This document shows positions 1-9,502 of a stretch of DNA of 64,000 nucleotides, one piece after another. The notes beneath the pieces were generated by a model. The model worked only from the letters and a program-made list of their open reading frames with translations, made no database searches and was not told where the DNA came from. The translations under genes were made by a program, and so were the position numbers. This DNA is from Sulfurimicrobium lacus (GTDB lineage Bacteria > Pseudomonadota > Gammaproteobacteria > Burkholderiales > Sulfuricellaceae), in contig NZ_AP022853.1 in the NCBI RefSeq assembly GCF_011764585.1, positions 727,501-791,500 of the forward strand, read 5' to 3'. Position 1 is the first letter of the stretch; the number at the start of each line of letters is the position of its first letter.

Positions 1-751
1 GGTAGGTGTCGACTTCACGAATCAGCGCGTCGCGGTTGGCCAGGCAGATGTCGCGCCACATTTCGGGGTGGCTGCCGGCGATGCGGGTGAAGTCGCGGAA
101 GCCGCCCGCCGCATAGCTGAACAGTTCCTTTGCGTTGGCGCGGAAGGCGATGTCCTCCACCAGGGCGAAGGCCAGCAGATGGGGCAGGTGGGAAACCGCG
201 GCGAAAATTTCGTCGTGCTTTTGCGCCGGCATGGTAGTGACGATGGCGCCGCAGGTCTGCCACATGGCAGTAATGCGGGACACGGCAAGCGCGTCGTTTT
301 CGGGCAGCGGCGTCACGACGACGTTGCGGCCCTGAAACAGATCGGCAAAAGCCGCTGCGGCGCCGCTCTTCTCTGCGCCGGCGATGGGGTGTCCCGGAAT
401 GAAGCGGGACAGATGGTCCGGCAGGTGTTGCTGGGCGTAGGCGATGACATCGCGCTTGGTGCTGCCGACATCGGTGACGATGGTGTGCGGCGACAGGCAG
501 GTCGCAAGTTGCGCCAGGGTCGGCTGCATGGCCGCCACGGGCACGGCCAGCACCACCACGTCGGCATCTTTCACCGCGCTGGCCATATCGGTTTCGATAC
601 GGTCGACGATGCCCAGCGTTCTGGCCGCTTCCAGGTTCTCCCGGCTGCGGCCGAGGCCGACGATTTCCTTAACCGCCCCCGCTTCGCGCAGCGCCAGTGC
701 AAGCGAGCCGCCGATCAGGCCGACGCCGATGATGACGAGTTTGTTAATCAT
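1..751 (-). CDS. tyrA: Prephenate dehydrogenase, partial (C-terminus beyond window)
   Basis: Converts prephenate to 4-hydroxyphenylpyruvate in tyrosine biosynthesis in the cytoplasm. The ATG at 751 opens a protein beginning MINKLVIIGVGLIGGS, a Rossmann NAD(P)-binding motif at residues 5-16, and a later stretch GHPIAGAEKSG matches the conserved TyrA substrate-binding segment. About 250 residues are visible before the window edge; the family is usually 280-300 residues. It is the last visible gene of a minus-strand run gyrA, serC, pheA, hisC, DAHP synthase, tyrA, the usual betaproteobacterial order. A palindromic interspersed repeat separates it from the DAHP synthase gene upstream. Confidence 0.95.
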   Translation of the reverse strand, partial: MINKLVIIGVGLIGGSLALALREAGAVKEIVGLGRSRENLEAARTLGIVDRIETDMASAVKDADVVVLAVPVAAMQPTLAQLATCLSPHTIVTDVGSTKRDVIAYAQQHLPDHLSRFIPGHPIAGAEKSGAAAAFADLFQGRNVVVTPLPENDALAVSRITAMWQTCGAIVTTMPAQKHDEIFAAVSHLPHLLAFALVEDIAFRANAKELFSYAAGGFRDFTRIAGSHPEMWRDICLANRDALIREVDTY

Positions 752-761
752 GCAAGAAACC

Positions 762-821
762 AACCACGGAAGACACGGAAGACACGGAAATTTGGTAGGT
801 TTTTCCGTGTTCTCCGTGGTT
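762..821. repeat. Interspersed palindromic repeat (CCACGGA..CACGGA type), copy 1
   Basis: The left arm AACCACGGAAGACACGGAAG pairs imperfectly with the right arm TTCCGTGTTCTCCGTGGTT across a short A/T-rich centre. It lies between the DAHP synthase stop codon (827-829) and tyrA. A related copy is at 5133-5194. The direct-repeat plus inverted-repeat composition resembles the interspersed repeats that produce spurious NHGRHGRHG translations in many proteobacterial genomes. Confidence 0.8.
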
Positions 822-826
822 CACGC

Positions 827-1843
827 TCAGATCGACCGGCCGATTGCGCCGGCGATCGCGCCCAGCGAGCCCATCAAGGTCTTCAGCTCATCCGGGGTGA
901 GGGCCTGGTCGGCGTCGCACCAGGCTTCGCACGGGGTCGGGTGCATTTCCACCAGCAGACCGTCGGCGCCCGCGGCGATGGCGGCGCGGGAGAGCGCCGG
1001 CACCATCCAGGCTTTGCCGCCCGCGTGGGACGGGTCGACGATGACCGGCAGGTGAGTTTCCTTCTTCAGCACCGGAATGGCGGTGACGTCGAGCACGTTG
1101 CGGTAGTAGGTCTCGAAGGTGCGAATGCCGCGTTCGCAGAAAATGATGTTGTGGTTGCCGCCGGCGGCGATGTATTCGGCCGCCATGAGCCATTCCGAAA
1201 TGGTGGCGGACATGCCGCGCTTGAGGATCACCGGCTTGTTGATGGTGCCGACTTCCTTCAGCAGGTCGAAGTTCTGCATGCTGCGCGTGCCGATCTGGAT
1301 CACGTCCACGTCGTGCTTCATGAAGGTGTCCAGCTGGCGCGCATCCATCAGCTCGGTGACCATGGGCAGGTTGTAGCGCTCGGCCGCCTTGCGGAACATG
1401 ACCAGGCCTTCCTCGCCGTGGCCCTGGAAAGCGTAGGGGCTGGTGCGGGGCTTGAAGGCGCCGCCGCGCATGAGGCGGCAACCGGCCTCATGGACGAATT
1501 TGGCGGCCGCGTCCATTTGCGGCTGGGTTTCCACCGAGCACGGGCCGGCGATGATCTGGATCTGGTTGCCGCCGAGCTTGATGCCCTTGATATCGACAAT
1601 GGAATCCTGCTTGTGCCATTCGCGTCCCACGATCTTGTAGGGCTTGACGATGTGCATCGACTGTTCCACGCCGGGCAGGGCATCGAACAGTTCCTGGTCG
1701 AGCTTGCGTTCGTCACCGATGGCGCCGATGACGGTGCGCTCGGTGCCGCGCGACACGTTGGCGTCAAGGCCGTATTCGCGGATCTTTTTGACCACGCCTT
1801 CGATTTGTTCTTCCGTGGCGCCATTGTTCATTACGATGATCAT
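827..1843 (-). CDS. aroF: 3-deoxy-7-phosphoheptulonate synthase (DAHP synthase, class I beta type)
   Basis: Condenses phosphoenolpyruvate and erythrose 4-phosphate into DAHP, the first step of the shikimate pathway. The 338-aa protein has an N-terminal ferredoxin-like regulatory domain (about residues 1-70, starting [20 protein letters not shown]) followed by the TIM-barrel with IIAGPCSVE and [14 protein letters not shown]. This matches the Thermotoga/Bacillus-type enzyme rather than E. coli AroG. Its ATG overlaps the hisC TGA by 4 nt (ATGA), so translation is probably coupled. The N-terminal domain suggests allosteric control by aromatic amino acids; which one cannot be told from sequence. 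The symbol aroF is by family only. Confidence 0.93.
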   Translation of the reverse strand: MIIVMNNGATEEQIEGVVKKIREYGLDANVSRGTERTVIGAIGDERKLDQELFDALPGVEQSMHIVKPYKIVGREWHKQDSIVDIKGIKLGGNQIQIIAGPCSVETQPQMDAAAKFVHEAGCRLMRGGAFKPRTSPYAFQGHGEEGLVMFRKAAERYNLPMVTELMDARQLDTFMKHDVDVIQIGTRSMQNFDLLKEVGTINKPVILKRGMSATISEWLMAAEYIAAGGNHNIIFCERGIRTFETYYRNVLDVTAIPVLKKETHLPVIVDPSHAGGKAWMVPALSRAAIAAGADGLLVEMHPTPCEAWCDADQALTPDELKTLMGSLGAIAGAIGRSI

Positions 1844-2946
1844 TTTGACTCTCCGAGGGCGATCTCTAGCGCCTGTAAAAATTTGGTGTTTTCCGCCTTC
1901 AGCCCAATGCTGACGCGGAGGTGTTCGGACATGCCGTAGTTGGCGACCGGGCGCACGATGACGCCCTGCTTCAGCAGGCTGTGGTTCACGGCGGCCGCAT
2001 TGCCCACTTTCACCGCTACAAAGTTGGCGCAGGACGGGATATATTCAAGCCCCAGCCGTTTGAAGCCATCCGTGACTTGCTTCATGCCTGCATCGTTGAT
2101 GTCGATGCACTCCTCCAGGAACGCATCGTCCAGCATCGCGGCCACGGCTGCGGCCTGGGCCATGCTGTTGGCGTTGAACGGCTGGCGCACGCGGTTAAGC
2201 AGGTCCGCCACTTGCGGATGAGCCAGGGCAAAGCCGAGGCGCAGGCCCGCCAGGCCATATGCCTTGGAGAAGGTGCGGGTGATCACCAGGTTGGGGAATT
2301 TCTTCAGCCAGGCGATGGAATCGCTGCTCTGGTCCTTGGGCAGGTATTCGGTGTAAGCCTCGTCCAGCACCACCAGCACCGTGTGCGGAACCTGTTCGAG
2401 GAAATGCTCCAGTTCTTTCGCGCCCAATAGCGTGCCGGTGGGATTGTTGGGGTTGGCGATGAAAATCACCCGCGTGTCGTCGTTTATCGCTTCCAGCATG
2501 GCGGTGAGGTCGTGGCCGTAATCGCGCGCCGGCGTTTCGATGCCGCGTGCACCGACCGCCTGGGTCGCCAGGGGGTAGACGGCGAAAGCGTACTGGGAAT
2601 AGATGGCCGACGTGCCGGGCGCGAGGAAGGCGCGCGCCGCCATTTCCAGCACGTCGTTGGAGCCGTTGCCGAGCACGATCTGGTTCAGCTCCACGCCGTA
2701 TTTTTCCGCCAATGCGGTCTTGAGCAGGAAACCGTTGCCATCGGGGTAGCGCGCGACTTCCATCAGCACGTTCTCCATCGCCGCCAGCGCGCGCGGGCTG
2801 GCGCCGAGCGGGTTTTCGTTGGAAGCGAGCTTGACGATGTCTTCCTCGGCCAGGTCCATTTCCCGCGCCAGTTCGGCGATCGGTTTGCCCGGCTGGTAGG
2901 GCGCGATGGCGCGCACGTAGGAGGGGGAGAAGTTACATAGATCCAT
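1840..2946 (-). CDS. hisC: Histidinol-phosphate aminotransferase
   Basis: PLP-dependent fold-type I aminotransferase that transaminates imidazole acetol phosphate in histidine synthesis. Within an aromatic operon it may also act on aromatic keto acids (inference). The chosen start at 2946 gives a protein of 368 aa beginning [20 protein letters not shown], the normal HisC N-terminus. A longer reading frame to 3093 adds 49 residues that overlap pheA and look unlike the family. Visible motifs are [17 protein letters not shown] and the PLP-lysine segment [15 protein letters not shown]. It sits 14 nt after pheA and overlaps the DAHP synthase start. Confidence 0.94.
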   Translation of the reverse strand: MDLCNFSPSYVRAIAPYQPGKPIAELAREMDLAEEDIVKLASNENPLGASPRALAAMENVLMEVARYPDGNGFLLKTALAEKYGVELNQIVLGNGSNDVLEMAARAFLAPGTSAIYSQYAFAVYPLATQAVGARGIETPARDYGHDLTAMLEAINDDTRVIFIANPNNPTGTLLGAKELEHFLEQVPHTVLVVLDEAYTEYLPKDQSSDSIAWLKKFPNLVITRTFSKAYGLAGLRLGFALAHPQVADLLNRVRQPFNANSMAQAAAVAAMLDDAFLEECIDINDAGMKQVTDGFKRLGLEYIPSCANFVAVKVGNAAAVNHSLLKQGVIVRPVANYGMSEHLRVSIGLKAENTKFLQALEIALGESK

Positions 2947-2960
2947 GATATACCCGCGTG

Positions 2961-4028
2961 TTACAGAACTGCGGCCGGATAGGAGCCGAGTATCTTCAGG
3001 AAAGCGGCCTTGTCGCGCAGTTCGGCCAGGGCTTGCGCCACTTTTTCGTCCTGATGATGGCCTTCCACGTCGACGAAAAACATGTATTCCCACAGGCCGG
3101 TGCGGGAGGGGCGGGACTCCAGCTTGCTCATGCTGACACCGAAGCGGGCGAACGGCGCCAGCAGTTCATAGACCGCGCCGGGCTGGTTTTTCGACGACAG
3201 CACCAGGGAGGTCTTGTCCCTGCCCGAGGGCGCGGCGTCGTGGAGCGCGATTACCAGGAAGCGCGTGGTGTTGTTGGGTTCGTCCTCGATGTTCTGCGCC
3301 ACTTTTTCCAGGCCGTAAACCTCGGCTGCCGCTTCGCCGGCGATGGCTGCGGCATTTTCATCCTCGCTCGCCAGCTTCGCCGCCTTGGTGTTGCTCACCA
3401 CCGGAATGCGCTCCGCGCCCGGCAGATGCTGGTTGAGCCATTCGTGGCACTGAGCCAGGGACTGGGCATGGGAATACACCTTCACCGCCTTGGCCATGGT
3501 GCCGGGCTTGCGCAGCAGGAACTGGTGGACGCGCAGGTCGACTTCGCCGCACACCTTGAGCGGCGCTTCCAGCAGCAGATCCAGGGTGGTTCCCACCGCG
3601 CCGCCGGTGGAGTTTTCCACCGGCACCACGCCGTAATCGACCGTGCCGGCTTCGACGTTGCGGAACACGTCGTCGATCGAGGCGCAGCCTTCGGTATGCG
3701 CGGCATGACCGAAATGCTTGATGGCGGCAGCCTGGCTGAAGGTGCCTTCAGGACCGAGATAAGCCACTTTCAGCGGTTTTTCCAGTGCCAGGCAGGCGGA
3801 CATGATTTCGCGGAACAGGCGCGCCACGGATTCGCCGGACAACGGGCCGGGGTTGTTTTCCTTGACCCGACGCAGCACCTGGGCTTCGCGTTCGGGGCGG
3901 TAGATCAGGCCGCCGCCCTTGAGCGCGCCGATGGCCTGGGCGTGCATGGCGCGGGCATTGACGAGCTTGAGCATCTCGTCGTCGATGGCGTCGATGGCCG
4001 CGCGGTGTTGTTGCAAAGCTTTATCCAT
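2961..4028 (-). CDS. pheA: Bifunctional chorismate mutase / prephenate dehydratase (P-protein)
   Basis: Makes prephenate from chorismate and then phenylpyruvate, committing flux to phenylalanine. The 355-aa protein has an AroQ-type chorismate mutase domain (about 1-90, with [16 protein letters not shown]), a prephenate dehydratase domain (about 95-270, with [23 protein letters not shown] and NTTRFLVI) and a C-terminal ACT domain (about 275-355). The ACT domain holds [17 protein letters not shown], the ESRP motif typical of Phe-feedback sensing. It overlaps the serC stop by 8 nt and is followed 14 nt later by hisC. Confidence 0.96.
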   Translation of the reverse strand: MDKALQQHRAAIDAIDDEMLKLVNARAMHAQAIGALKGGGLIYRPEREAQVLRRVKENNPGPLSGESVARLFREIMSACLALEKPLKVAYLGPEGTFSQAAAIKHFGHAAHTEGCASIDDVFRNVEAGTVDYGVVPVENSTGGAVGTTLDLLLEAPLKVCGEVDLRVHQFLLRKPGTMAKAVKVYSHAQSLAQCHEWLNQHLPGAERIPVVSNTKAAKLASEDENAAAIAGEAAAEVYGLEKVAQNIEDEPNNTTRFLVIALHDAAPSGRDKTSLVLSSKNQPGAVYELLAPFARFGVSMSKLESRPSRTGLWEYMFFVDVEGHHQDEKVAQALAELRDKAAFLKILGSYPAAVL

Positions 4029-5103
4029 GCCGGCGCTCGAAGTCCTGCATGAAGTCGACCAGCGCCTGCACGCCTTGCGGCGGCATGGCGTTGTAGATCG
4101 AGGCGCGCATGCCGCCCACCATCTTGTGGCCCTTGATGGAGACGATGTTCTGTTTCTTCGCTTCGGCGACGAACAGCTCTTCCAGCCCCGGCTTGTTCAG
4201 GGTGAATGGGACGTTCATGCGCGAGCGGCAGGCGGGCTCGACCGGGTTGTGGTACAGGCCGCTGTTGTCGATGGCCTGGTAGAGCAGTTTCGCCTTGGCG
4301 ATGTTGGTTTGCTCCATGGCTGCAAGGCCGCCCTGTTTTTTCAGCCACTGGAACACCAGCCCGGCGACGTAGATGGAATAGGTCGGCGGCGTGTTGAGCA
4401 TGGAGCCGTGCTCGGCCTGCACTGCGTAGTCGAGCATGGTGGGCAGATTCGTCGGCGCGCGGCCGAGCAGGTCTTCGCGCACGATTACCAGCGTGAGGCC
4501 GGCCGGGCCGATGTTCTTTTGCGCGCCGCCGTAGATCAGGCCGTATTGGCCGATGTCGACGGGGCGCGACAGGATGTGCGAGCTCATGTCGGCGACGATA
4601 GTGGCGGAGGTCCGGAACGCGGACAGGTCGTGAATTTCCACGCCGTGCACGGTTTCGTTGCTGCACACGTGCAGGTAGGCCGCGTCGGGGTCGAATTCCA
4701 GCTCCGACGCGGCGGGCAGGCGGGTGAAATTGCTGGCCTCGGTCGTGGCGACCAGGCGTGCGCTGCCGACTTTCTGCGCTTCCTTGAAGGCTTTCTTCGA
4801 CCAGGCGCCGGTGACCAGGTAGTCCGCCGAGCGGCCGGCGAGCAGGTTGAGCGGGATCTGGGCGAACTGCATGGTCGCGCCACCCTGCAGGAACAGTACC
4901 TTGTAGTTGGCAGGAACGCCAAGCAACTCGCGCAGGTCGGCCTCCGCCTGGGCGATGATGGCGGAAAAGTCCTTGCCGCGATGGGTCATTTCCATCACCG
5001 ACAGGCCGCAGTCGTGCCAGTTGAGCAGTTCGTCGCGAGCCTGCTCCAGGACTTCCCGGGGGAGCATGGCAGGGCCGGCGCTGAAGTTGTAAGTTCGTTC
5101 CAT
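4021..5103 (-). CDS. serC: Phosphoserine aminotransferase
   Basis: PLP enzyme that converts 3-phosphohydroxypyruvate to phosphoserine for serine synthesis, and also acts in pyridoxine synthesis. The 360-aa product starts MERTYNFSAGPAMLP, typical of SerC. The catalytic lysine lies in IYGGAQKNIGPAGLT, and HRGKDFSAII is the conserved N-terminal segment. It starts about 90 bp after gyrA, with a palindromic interspersed repeat in that gap, and overlaps pheA by 8 nt. The gene order gyrA-serC-pheA is common in betaproteobacteria. Confidence 0.96.
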   Translation of the reverse strand: MERTYNFSAGPAMLPREVLEQARDELLNWHDCGLSVMEMTHRGKDFSAIIAQAEADLRELLGVPANYKVLFLQGGATMQFAQIPLNLLAGRSADYLVTGAWSKKAFKEAQKVGSARLVATTEASNFTRLPAASELEFDPDAAYLHVCSNETVHGVEIHDLSAFRTSATIVADMSSHILSRPVDIGQYGLIYGGAQKNIGPAGLTLVIVREDLLGRAPTNLPTMLDYAVQAEHGSMLNTPPTYSIYVAGLVFQWLKKQGGLAAMEQTNIAKAKLLYQAIDNSGLYHNPVEPACRSRMNVPFTLNKPGLEELFVAEAKKQNIVSIKGHKMVGGMRASIYNAMPPQGVQALVDFMQDFERRHG

Positions 5104-5132
5104 GATGAATTCTAAATTCGATAAAACAATTT

Positions 5133-5194
5133 AACCACGGAGAGCACGGAGAAAGTCTTTGTCTGTATCCGTGCTCTCCGTGTGCTCAGTGGTT
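5133..5194. repeat. Interspersed palindromic repeat (CCACGGAGAGCACGGAG type), copy 2
   Basis: The left arm AACCACGGAGAGCACGGAGA (5133-5152) pairs with the right arm containing TCCGTGCTCTCCGTG and ending GTGGTT. It occupies nearly the whole gyrA-serC gap, and its last bases form part of the gyrA stop codon (TAA on the minus strand at 5193-5195). It is related to the copy at 762-821. Confidence 0.8.
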
Positions 5195-7760
5195 ACAAGG
5201 TCGGCTCTTCATCTGCGTCGTCGGACTCATCCGACTCCACCACTTTTTCCAATCCGGTGAGCTTCTCGCCCTTGTCCAGGTTGATCAGCGTCACGCCCTG
5301 GGTGGCGCGGCCCATTTCGCGGATTTCCTTGATGCGGGTGCGGATCAGCACGCCGCCGGTGGTGATGAGCATGATTTCGTCTTTTTCTTCCACCAGCGTG
5401 GCGGCGACCACCTTGCCGTTGCGTTCGCTGGTCTGGATCGCCATCATGCCCTGGGTGCCGCGTCCGTGGCGGGTGTACTCGGTGATCGGGGTGCGCTTGC
5501 CGTAGCCGTTTTCGGTCGCGGTCAGGACGGACTGGTTTTCGTTTTCCGCTACCAGCAGGGAAATGACTTTTTGTGCTTTTTGCAGGCGCATGCCGATTAC
5601 GCCGCGTGAGTTGCGGCCGGTATCGCGCACGTCGCCCTCCTCGAAGCGCACCGCCTTGCCGCCGTCGGAGAACAGCATGATGTCGTGCTTGCCGTCGGTG
5701 ATGGCGACGCCGATAAGGAAGTCGTCCTCGTCCAGGTTGATGGCGATGATGCCGCGCTTCATGGGGCGCGAGAAACTGGTCAGCGGGGTCTTCTTGACGA
5801 TGCCGCTGGAAGTGGCCATGAAGATGAAGTGATTTTCGTCGAACTCCTTGACCGGCAGGACGGCGTTGATCTTCTCGCCTTCTTCCAGTTGCAGCAGGTT
5901 GACGATCGGCTTGCCGCGCGAGATGCGGCTGCCCTGCGGCACTTCGTAAACCTTGATCCAGTACACCCGGCCGCGGTTGGAGAAGCACAGGATGTAGTCA
6001 TGGGTGTTGGCGATGAACAGGTTGTCGATGAAATCGTCTTCCTTGGTCGCCGTCGCCTGCTTGCCGCGTCCGCCACGCTTCTGCGCCTTGTATTCATCCA
6101 GCGGCTGGGACTTGATGTAGCCGGTATGCGAGAGGGTGACCACCACGTCCATCGGCGTGATCAGGTCTTCCATGCTCAAGTCCTGGGCGTGGGCGATGAT
6201 CTCGCTGCGCCGCTTGTCGCCGAACTGGGTTCGGATCGCGACCAGTTCGTTGGTGATGATTTCCGTCACACGTTCCGGGCGCGCCAGGATGTCGAGCAAG
6301 TCGGCGATGCGCAGCATCACGTCCTTGTATTCGTTGACGATCTTGTCCTGCTCCAGGCCGGTCAGGCGCTGCAGGCGCAGTTCCAGGATGGCCTGGGTCT
6401 GTGCTTCGGAGAGGCGGTAGCCTTGCGCAGAAAAGCCGAACTCGGGAGCCAGCCCCTCCGGACGGGAGGCATCAGCGGCCGCGCGCAGCAGCATTTCTTC
6501 CACCAGCGGCGAACGCCAGGTGCGCTCCATCAGGCTGATCTTGGCGGCGGCCGGTGTCGGGGCGGCCTTGATCAGGGCGATGATTTCGTCAACGTTGGAC
6601 AGCGCCACGGCCAGGCCTTCCAGGATATGGCCGCGTTCGCGCGCCTTGCGCAGTTCGAACACGGTGCGGCGCGTGACCACTTCGCGGCGGTGGCGCAGGA
6701 AGGCGTCGAGCATCTGCTTCAGGTTGAGCAGGCGCGGCTGCCCGTCCACCAGGGCCACCATGTTCATGCCGAAGGTGTCCTGCATCTGCGTGTCTTTGTA
6801 CAACTGGTTGAGGATCACCTCTGGCACTTCGCCGCGTTTCAGCTCGATCACCACGCGCATGCCGGACTTGTCCGACTCGTCGCGCAGGTCGGAAATGCCC
6901 TCGATTTTCTTCTCGCGCACCAGTTCGCCGATCTTGATGCACAGGTTGGCCTTGTTTACCTGGTAGGGCAGTTCGTCGACGATGATGGCCTGGCGTTCGC
7001 CCTTGCCGATGTCTTCGAAATGGCAGCGCGCGCGCATCACCACGCGGCCGCGCCCGGTGCGGTAGCCTTCCTTGACACCCACCGTGCCGTAAATAATGCC
7101 GGCGGTGGGGAAGTCGGGCGCCGGCACGATCTCGATCAGTTCCTCGATGCCGGTGTCGGGGTCTTCCAACAGCTTGAGACAGGCGTCCACCACCTCGTTC
7201 ATGTTGTGGGGCGGGATGTTGGTGGCCATGCCGACGGCAATCCCGGAGGAGCCGTTGATCAGCAGGTTGGGAATCTTGGCCGGTAGCACCAGCGGCTCGA
7301 ATTCGGAACCGTCGTAGTTGGGGCCGAAATCCACCGTCTCCTTGTCGAGGTCTGCGAGCAGTTCATGGGCGATTTTGGCCATGCGGATTTCGGTGTAACG
7401 CATCGCGGCGGCATTGTCGCCGTCTACCGAGCCGAAGTTGCCCTGGCCGTCCACCAGCGGGTAGCGCAGGGAAAAGTCCTGCGCCATGCGCACGATGGTG
7501 TCGTATACGGCGGTGTCGCCGTGGGGGTGGTATTTACCGATCACGTCGCCGACGATACGCGCCGACTTCTTGTAAGCCTTGTTCCAGTCGTTGGAAAGCT
7601 CGTGCATGGCGAACAGGACGCGGCGATGCACAGGTTTCAGGCCATCGCGCACATCCGGCAGCGCGCGCCCCACGATCACGCTCATGGCGTAATCGAGGTA
7701 GGAGCGGCGCATTTCTTCTTCCAGGCTGACCGGGATTGTTTCTTTGGCGAATTGATCCAT
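5193..7760 (-). CDS. gyrA: DNA gyrase subunit A
   Basis: Breakage-reunion subunit of gyrase, which introduces negative supercoils with GyrB. The 855-aa protein has the winged-helix/tower N-terminal domain with catalytic Tyr122 in AAMRYTE, and the quinolone-resistance region reads [14 protein letters not shown]. Residue 83 is therefore Thr where E. coli has Ser, and Asp87 is present. The C-terminal beta-pinwheel carries the GyrA box QKRGGRGK. The tail is acidic ([14 protein letters not shown]). It is the first gene of the minus-strand run into serC and pheA. Thr83 is a natural variant in several genera, so it does not by itself show resistance. Confidence 0.98.
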   Translation of the reverse strand: MDQFAKETIPVSLEEEMRRSYLDYAMSVIVGRALPDVRDGLKPVHRRVLFAMHELSNDWNKAYKKSARIVGDVIGKYHPHGDTAVYDTIVRMAQDFSLRYPLVDGQGNFGSVDGDNAAAMRYTEIRMAKIAHELLADLDKETVDFGPNYDGSEFEPLVLPAKIPNLLINGSSGIAVGMATNIPPHNMNEVVDACLKLLEDPDTGIEELIEIVPAPDFPTAGIIYGTVGVKEGYRTGRGRVVMRARCHFEDIGKGERQAIIVDELPYQVNKANLCIKIGELVREKKIEGISDLRDESDKSGMRVVIELKRGEVPEVILNQLYKDTQMQDTFGMNMVALVDGQPRLLNLKQMLDAFLRHRREVVTRRTVFELRKARERGHILEGLAVALSNVDEIIALIKAAPTPAAAKISLMERTWRSPLVEEMLLRAAADASRPEGLAPEFGFSAQGYRLSEAQTQAILELRLQRLTGLEQDKIVNEYKDVMLRIADLLDILARPERVTEIITNELVAIRTQFGDKRRSEIIAHAQDLSMEDLITPMDVVVTLSHTGYIKSQPLDEYKAQKRGGRGKQATATKEDDFIDNLFIANTHDYILCFSNRGRVYWIKVYEVPQGSRISRGKPIVNLLQLEEGEKINAVLPVKEFDENHFIFMATSSGIVKKTPLTSFSRPMKRGIIAINLDEDDFLIGVAITDGKHDIMLFSDGGKAVRFEEGDVRDTGRNSRGVIGMRLQKAQKVISLLVAENENQSVLTATENGYGKRTPITEYTRHGRGTQGMMAIQTSERNGKVVAATLVEEKDEIMLITTGGVLIRTRIKEIREMGRATQGVTLINLDKGEKLTGLEKVVESDESDDADEEPTL

Positions 7761-8085
7761 AAATTTTATGTGTTTGCTTTATTGAGCGACAGAATTTTGA
7801 ACGCGCAATATTAGCACGCGGGGGTATTTCAGGCCATATTCAGCGAAGGACTGCCGATTTTTTGCATGGGCTCGAAGCCATGGTGCGAGCATGTTGCCTA
7901 TGTCGGGATATAAATGGGTGTTTTTGGAGTGTCGTTTATATGCAACACAGGCGCTAGAATTAGTCTAGGCGAGCTTGCTCGCGGGGCGTTTTTGTGTATC
8001 ATTGCAGCAACAAAAAGATTCATATAAATGAAACAAGAATCAAGCATCACGTAGCACAAATAACAACTTTTAAAGAAGAGGGGAT
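7761..8085. other. Intergenic region between gyrA and the first FadL-like gene
   Basis: This 325-bp divergent region should hold both the gyrA promoter and the promoter of the plus-strand outer-membrane gene. A perfect 6-bp stem GCGAGC-TT-GCTCGC at 7969-7982, followed by GGGGCGTTTTT, looks like a small terminator or leader hairpin on the plus strand. The A-rich stretch after 8005 leads to a purine-rich ribosome site (GAAGAGGGG) before the ATG at 8086. I see no confident -35/-10 pair and no gene. Confidence 0.5.
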
Positions 8086-9417
8086 ATGAGCATGAAATTG
8101 AAAAAGATTGTAGGCGTTCTGGCAGCGATCGGCATTGCCGCACCGGGTGTGGCAATGGCAACTAACGGTTATTTTGCTCATGGCTATGGCATGACTGCCA
8201 AAGGCATGGGTGGTGCATCCACTGCGATGGCCAAAGACACCTTCGGTGGCGCCAATAACCCGGCCAGCATGGTTTGGGTGGGTAATCGACTGGATATCGG
8301 CGTGGATTGGTTCCGTCCGATTCGCAGCGCTGAGCGTAGCGGTGCTGCAGACCCGACCATGAATGGCTCTTCGAAGAGCGACAGCAATGATTTCGCCGTG
8401 CCGGAATTTGGCTACAACAAGATGCTTAATGCGAATATGTCTTTGGGCGTCACGGTTTACGGTAATGGTGGTATGAACACCGACTATAAAGGCGGGGAAC
8501 TTCCAAATGTTGGTGGTACCTGTCAAGGCTTTAACCCGGCTGGTGCGGCGGGCGCTCCATATAACTTGCTTTGCGGCAGTGGGAAATTGGGCATCGATCT
8601 GATGCAGTTGATCATTGCACCGACATTTGCCTATAAAGTGAACGAAAGCAACTCCATTGGTGTTTCTCCCTTGCTTGGCTATCAGCGTTTCAAGGCGGAT
8701 GGTCTGCAGGCTTTCTCCGGATTTTCTGCTGACGCCAACAATCTGACCAACAAGGGCTATGACAGCTCGACGGGCTATGGTATTCGCGTTGGCTACATGG
8801 GTAAGATCAACGACATGGTGACGGTTGGCGCAGCCTATGCCTCCAAGATGAAAATGGGCAGTTTTGACAAGTACAAAGGCCTGTTTGCCGAACAAGGCGG
8901 TTTCGACATGCCTGAAAACTGGAACGTCGGCATTGCAGTCAAAGCTAATGCCAAAACAACCGTGGCCCTTGACTACCAGCGTATTAATTACAGCGGCGTG
9001 AATTCCGTTGGAAACCCCAGCACCAATATGAACCCAGCCATCGCCAGCACCCTTGGGCCTGTTAATGGACGTGGATTTGGTTATAGTGACGTTGATGTTG
9101 TGAAACTGGGCGTGGAATACGCTTATAGCGATGCTTTGACGTTGCGCGCCGGCTATAGCCACACCAACAATCCGATCTCGTCGCGCGATGCGACCTTCAA
9201 CATCATTGCTCCGGCCGTAATCGAAGATCACTTCACCCTTGGCTTCACCTATGCTCTGGATAAGAACTCGGAAATCACCATGGCCTACATGCATGCCCAG
9301 GAAAACAGCGTATCCGGCAGCAGTCTGTTCAATACATGGACCGGCAATACTTCCGGAACGGAAACAATCAAGATGTACCAAGACTCCCTCGGCATCGCTT
9401 ATGGCATGAAGTTCTAA
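8086..9417 (+). CDS. OmpP1/FadL family outer-membrane transporter (first copy)
   Basis: Predicted outer-membrane beta-barrel that admits hydrophobic compounds such as long-chain fatty acids or hydrocarbons; the substrate is unknown. The 443-aa precursor starts MSMKLKKIVGVLAAIGIAAP and has a signal peptide cleaved after about residue 26 (GVAMA-TNGYF). The mature N-terminus TNGYFAHGYGMTAKGMGGAS with NNPASMVW is the FadL/TodX hatch signature. The protein ends in a phenylalanine (AYGMKF), as expected for a barrel inserted by BamA. A ribosome site GAAGAGGGG precedes the start; an ATG two codons further in is also possible. A strong terminator follows. A second, diverged copy lies at 10480-11817. 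Confidence 0.9.
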   Translation: MSMKLKKIVGVLAAIGIAAPGVAMATNGYFAHGYGMTAKGMGGASTAMAKDTFGGANNPASMVWVGNRLDIGVDWFRPIRSAERSGAADPTMNGSSKSDSNDFAVPEFGYNKMLNANMSLGVTVYGNGGMNTDYKGGELPNVGGTCQGFNPAGAAGAPYNLLCGSGKLGIDLMQLIIAPTFAYKVNESNSIGVSPLLGYQRFKADGLQAFSGFSADANNLTNKGYDSSTGYGIRVGYMGKINDMVTVGAAYASKMKMGSFDKYKGLFAEQGGFDMPENWNVGIAVKANAKTTVALDYQRINYSGVNSVGNPSTNMNPAIASTLGPVNGRGFGYSDVDVVKLGVEYAYSDALTLRAGYSHTNNPISSRDATFNIIAPAVIEDHFTLGFTYALDKNSEITMAYMHAQENSVSGSSLFNTWTGNTSGTETIKMYQDSLGIAYGMKF

Positions 9418-9455
9418 TATTGCCATTGACCGTGTTGTGTGAAGCAAACTAAACA

Positions 9456-9494
9456 GGGCTGGAACTGAGAAATCAGTTCCAGCCCTTATTTTTT
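9456..9494 (+). terminator. Rho-independent terminator after first FadL-like gene
   Basis: A perfect 13-bp stem GGGCTGGAACTGA / TCAGTTCCAGCCC is followed by TTATTTTTT. The terminator ends only 9 nt before the next start codon, so the next gene is probably expressed by readthrough or from a promoter overlapping this stretch. Confidence 0.9.
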
Positions 9495-9502
9495 GGAGGA
9501 AC

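Noticed and set aside
68-1939. A 623-codon open frame on the plus strand across tyrA and DAHP synthase
   Set aside because: It is the antisense shadow of two clearly recognised genes, with His/Asp/Gly-rich low-complexity translation and no family resemblance.
5685-7286. A 533-codon open frame antisense to gyrA
   Set aside because: Shadow frame; gyrA motifs on the other strand are unambiguous.
6480-7520. Quinolone-resistance change in GyrA (Thr83)
   Set aside because: Thr at position 83 is a natural residue in several genera and Asp87 is intact, so resistance cannot be claimed.
7900-7960. A sigma70 promoter for the first FadL-like gene (TAGAAT at 7955-7960)
   Set aside because: No acceptable -35 at the right distance; left as unassigned.
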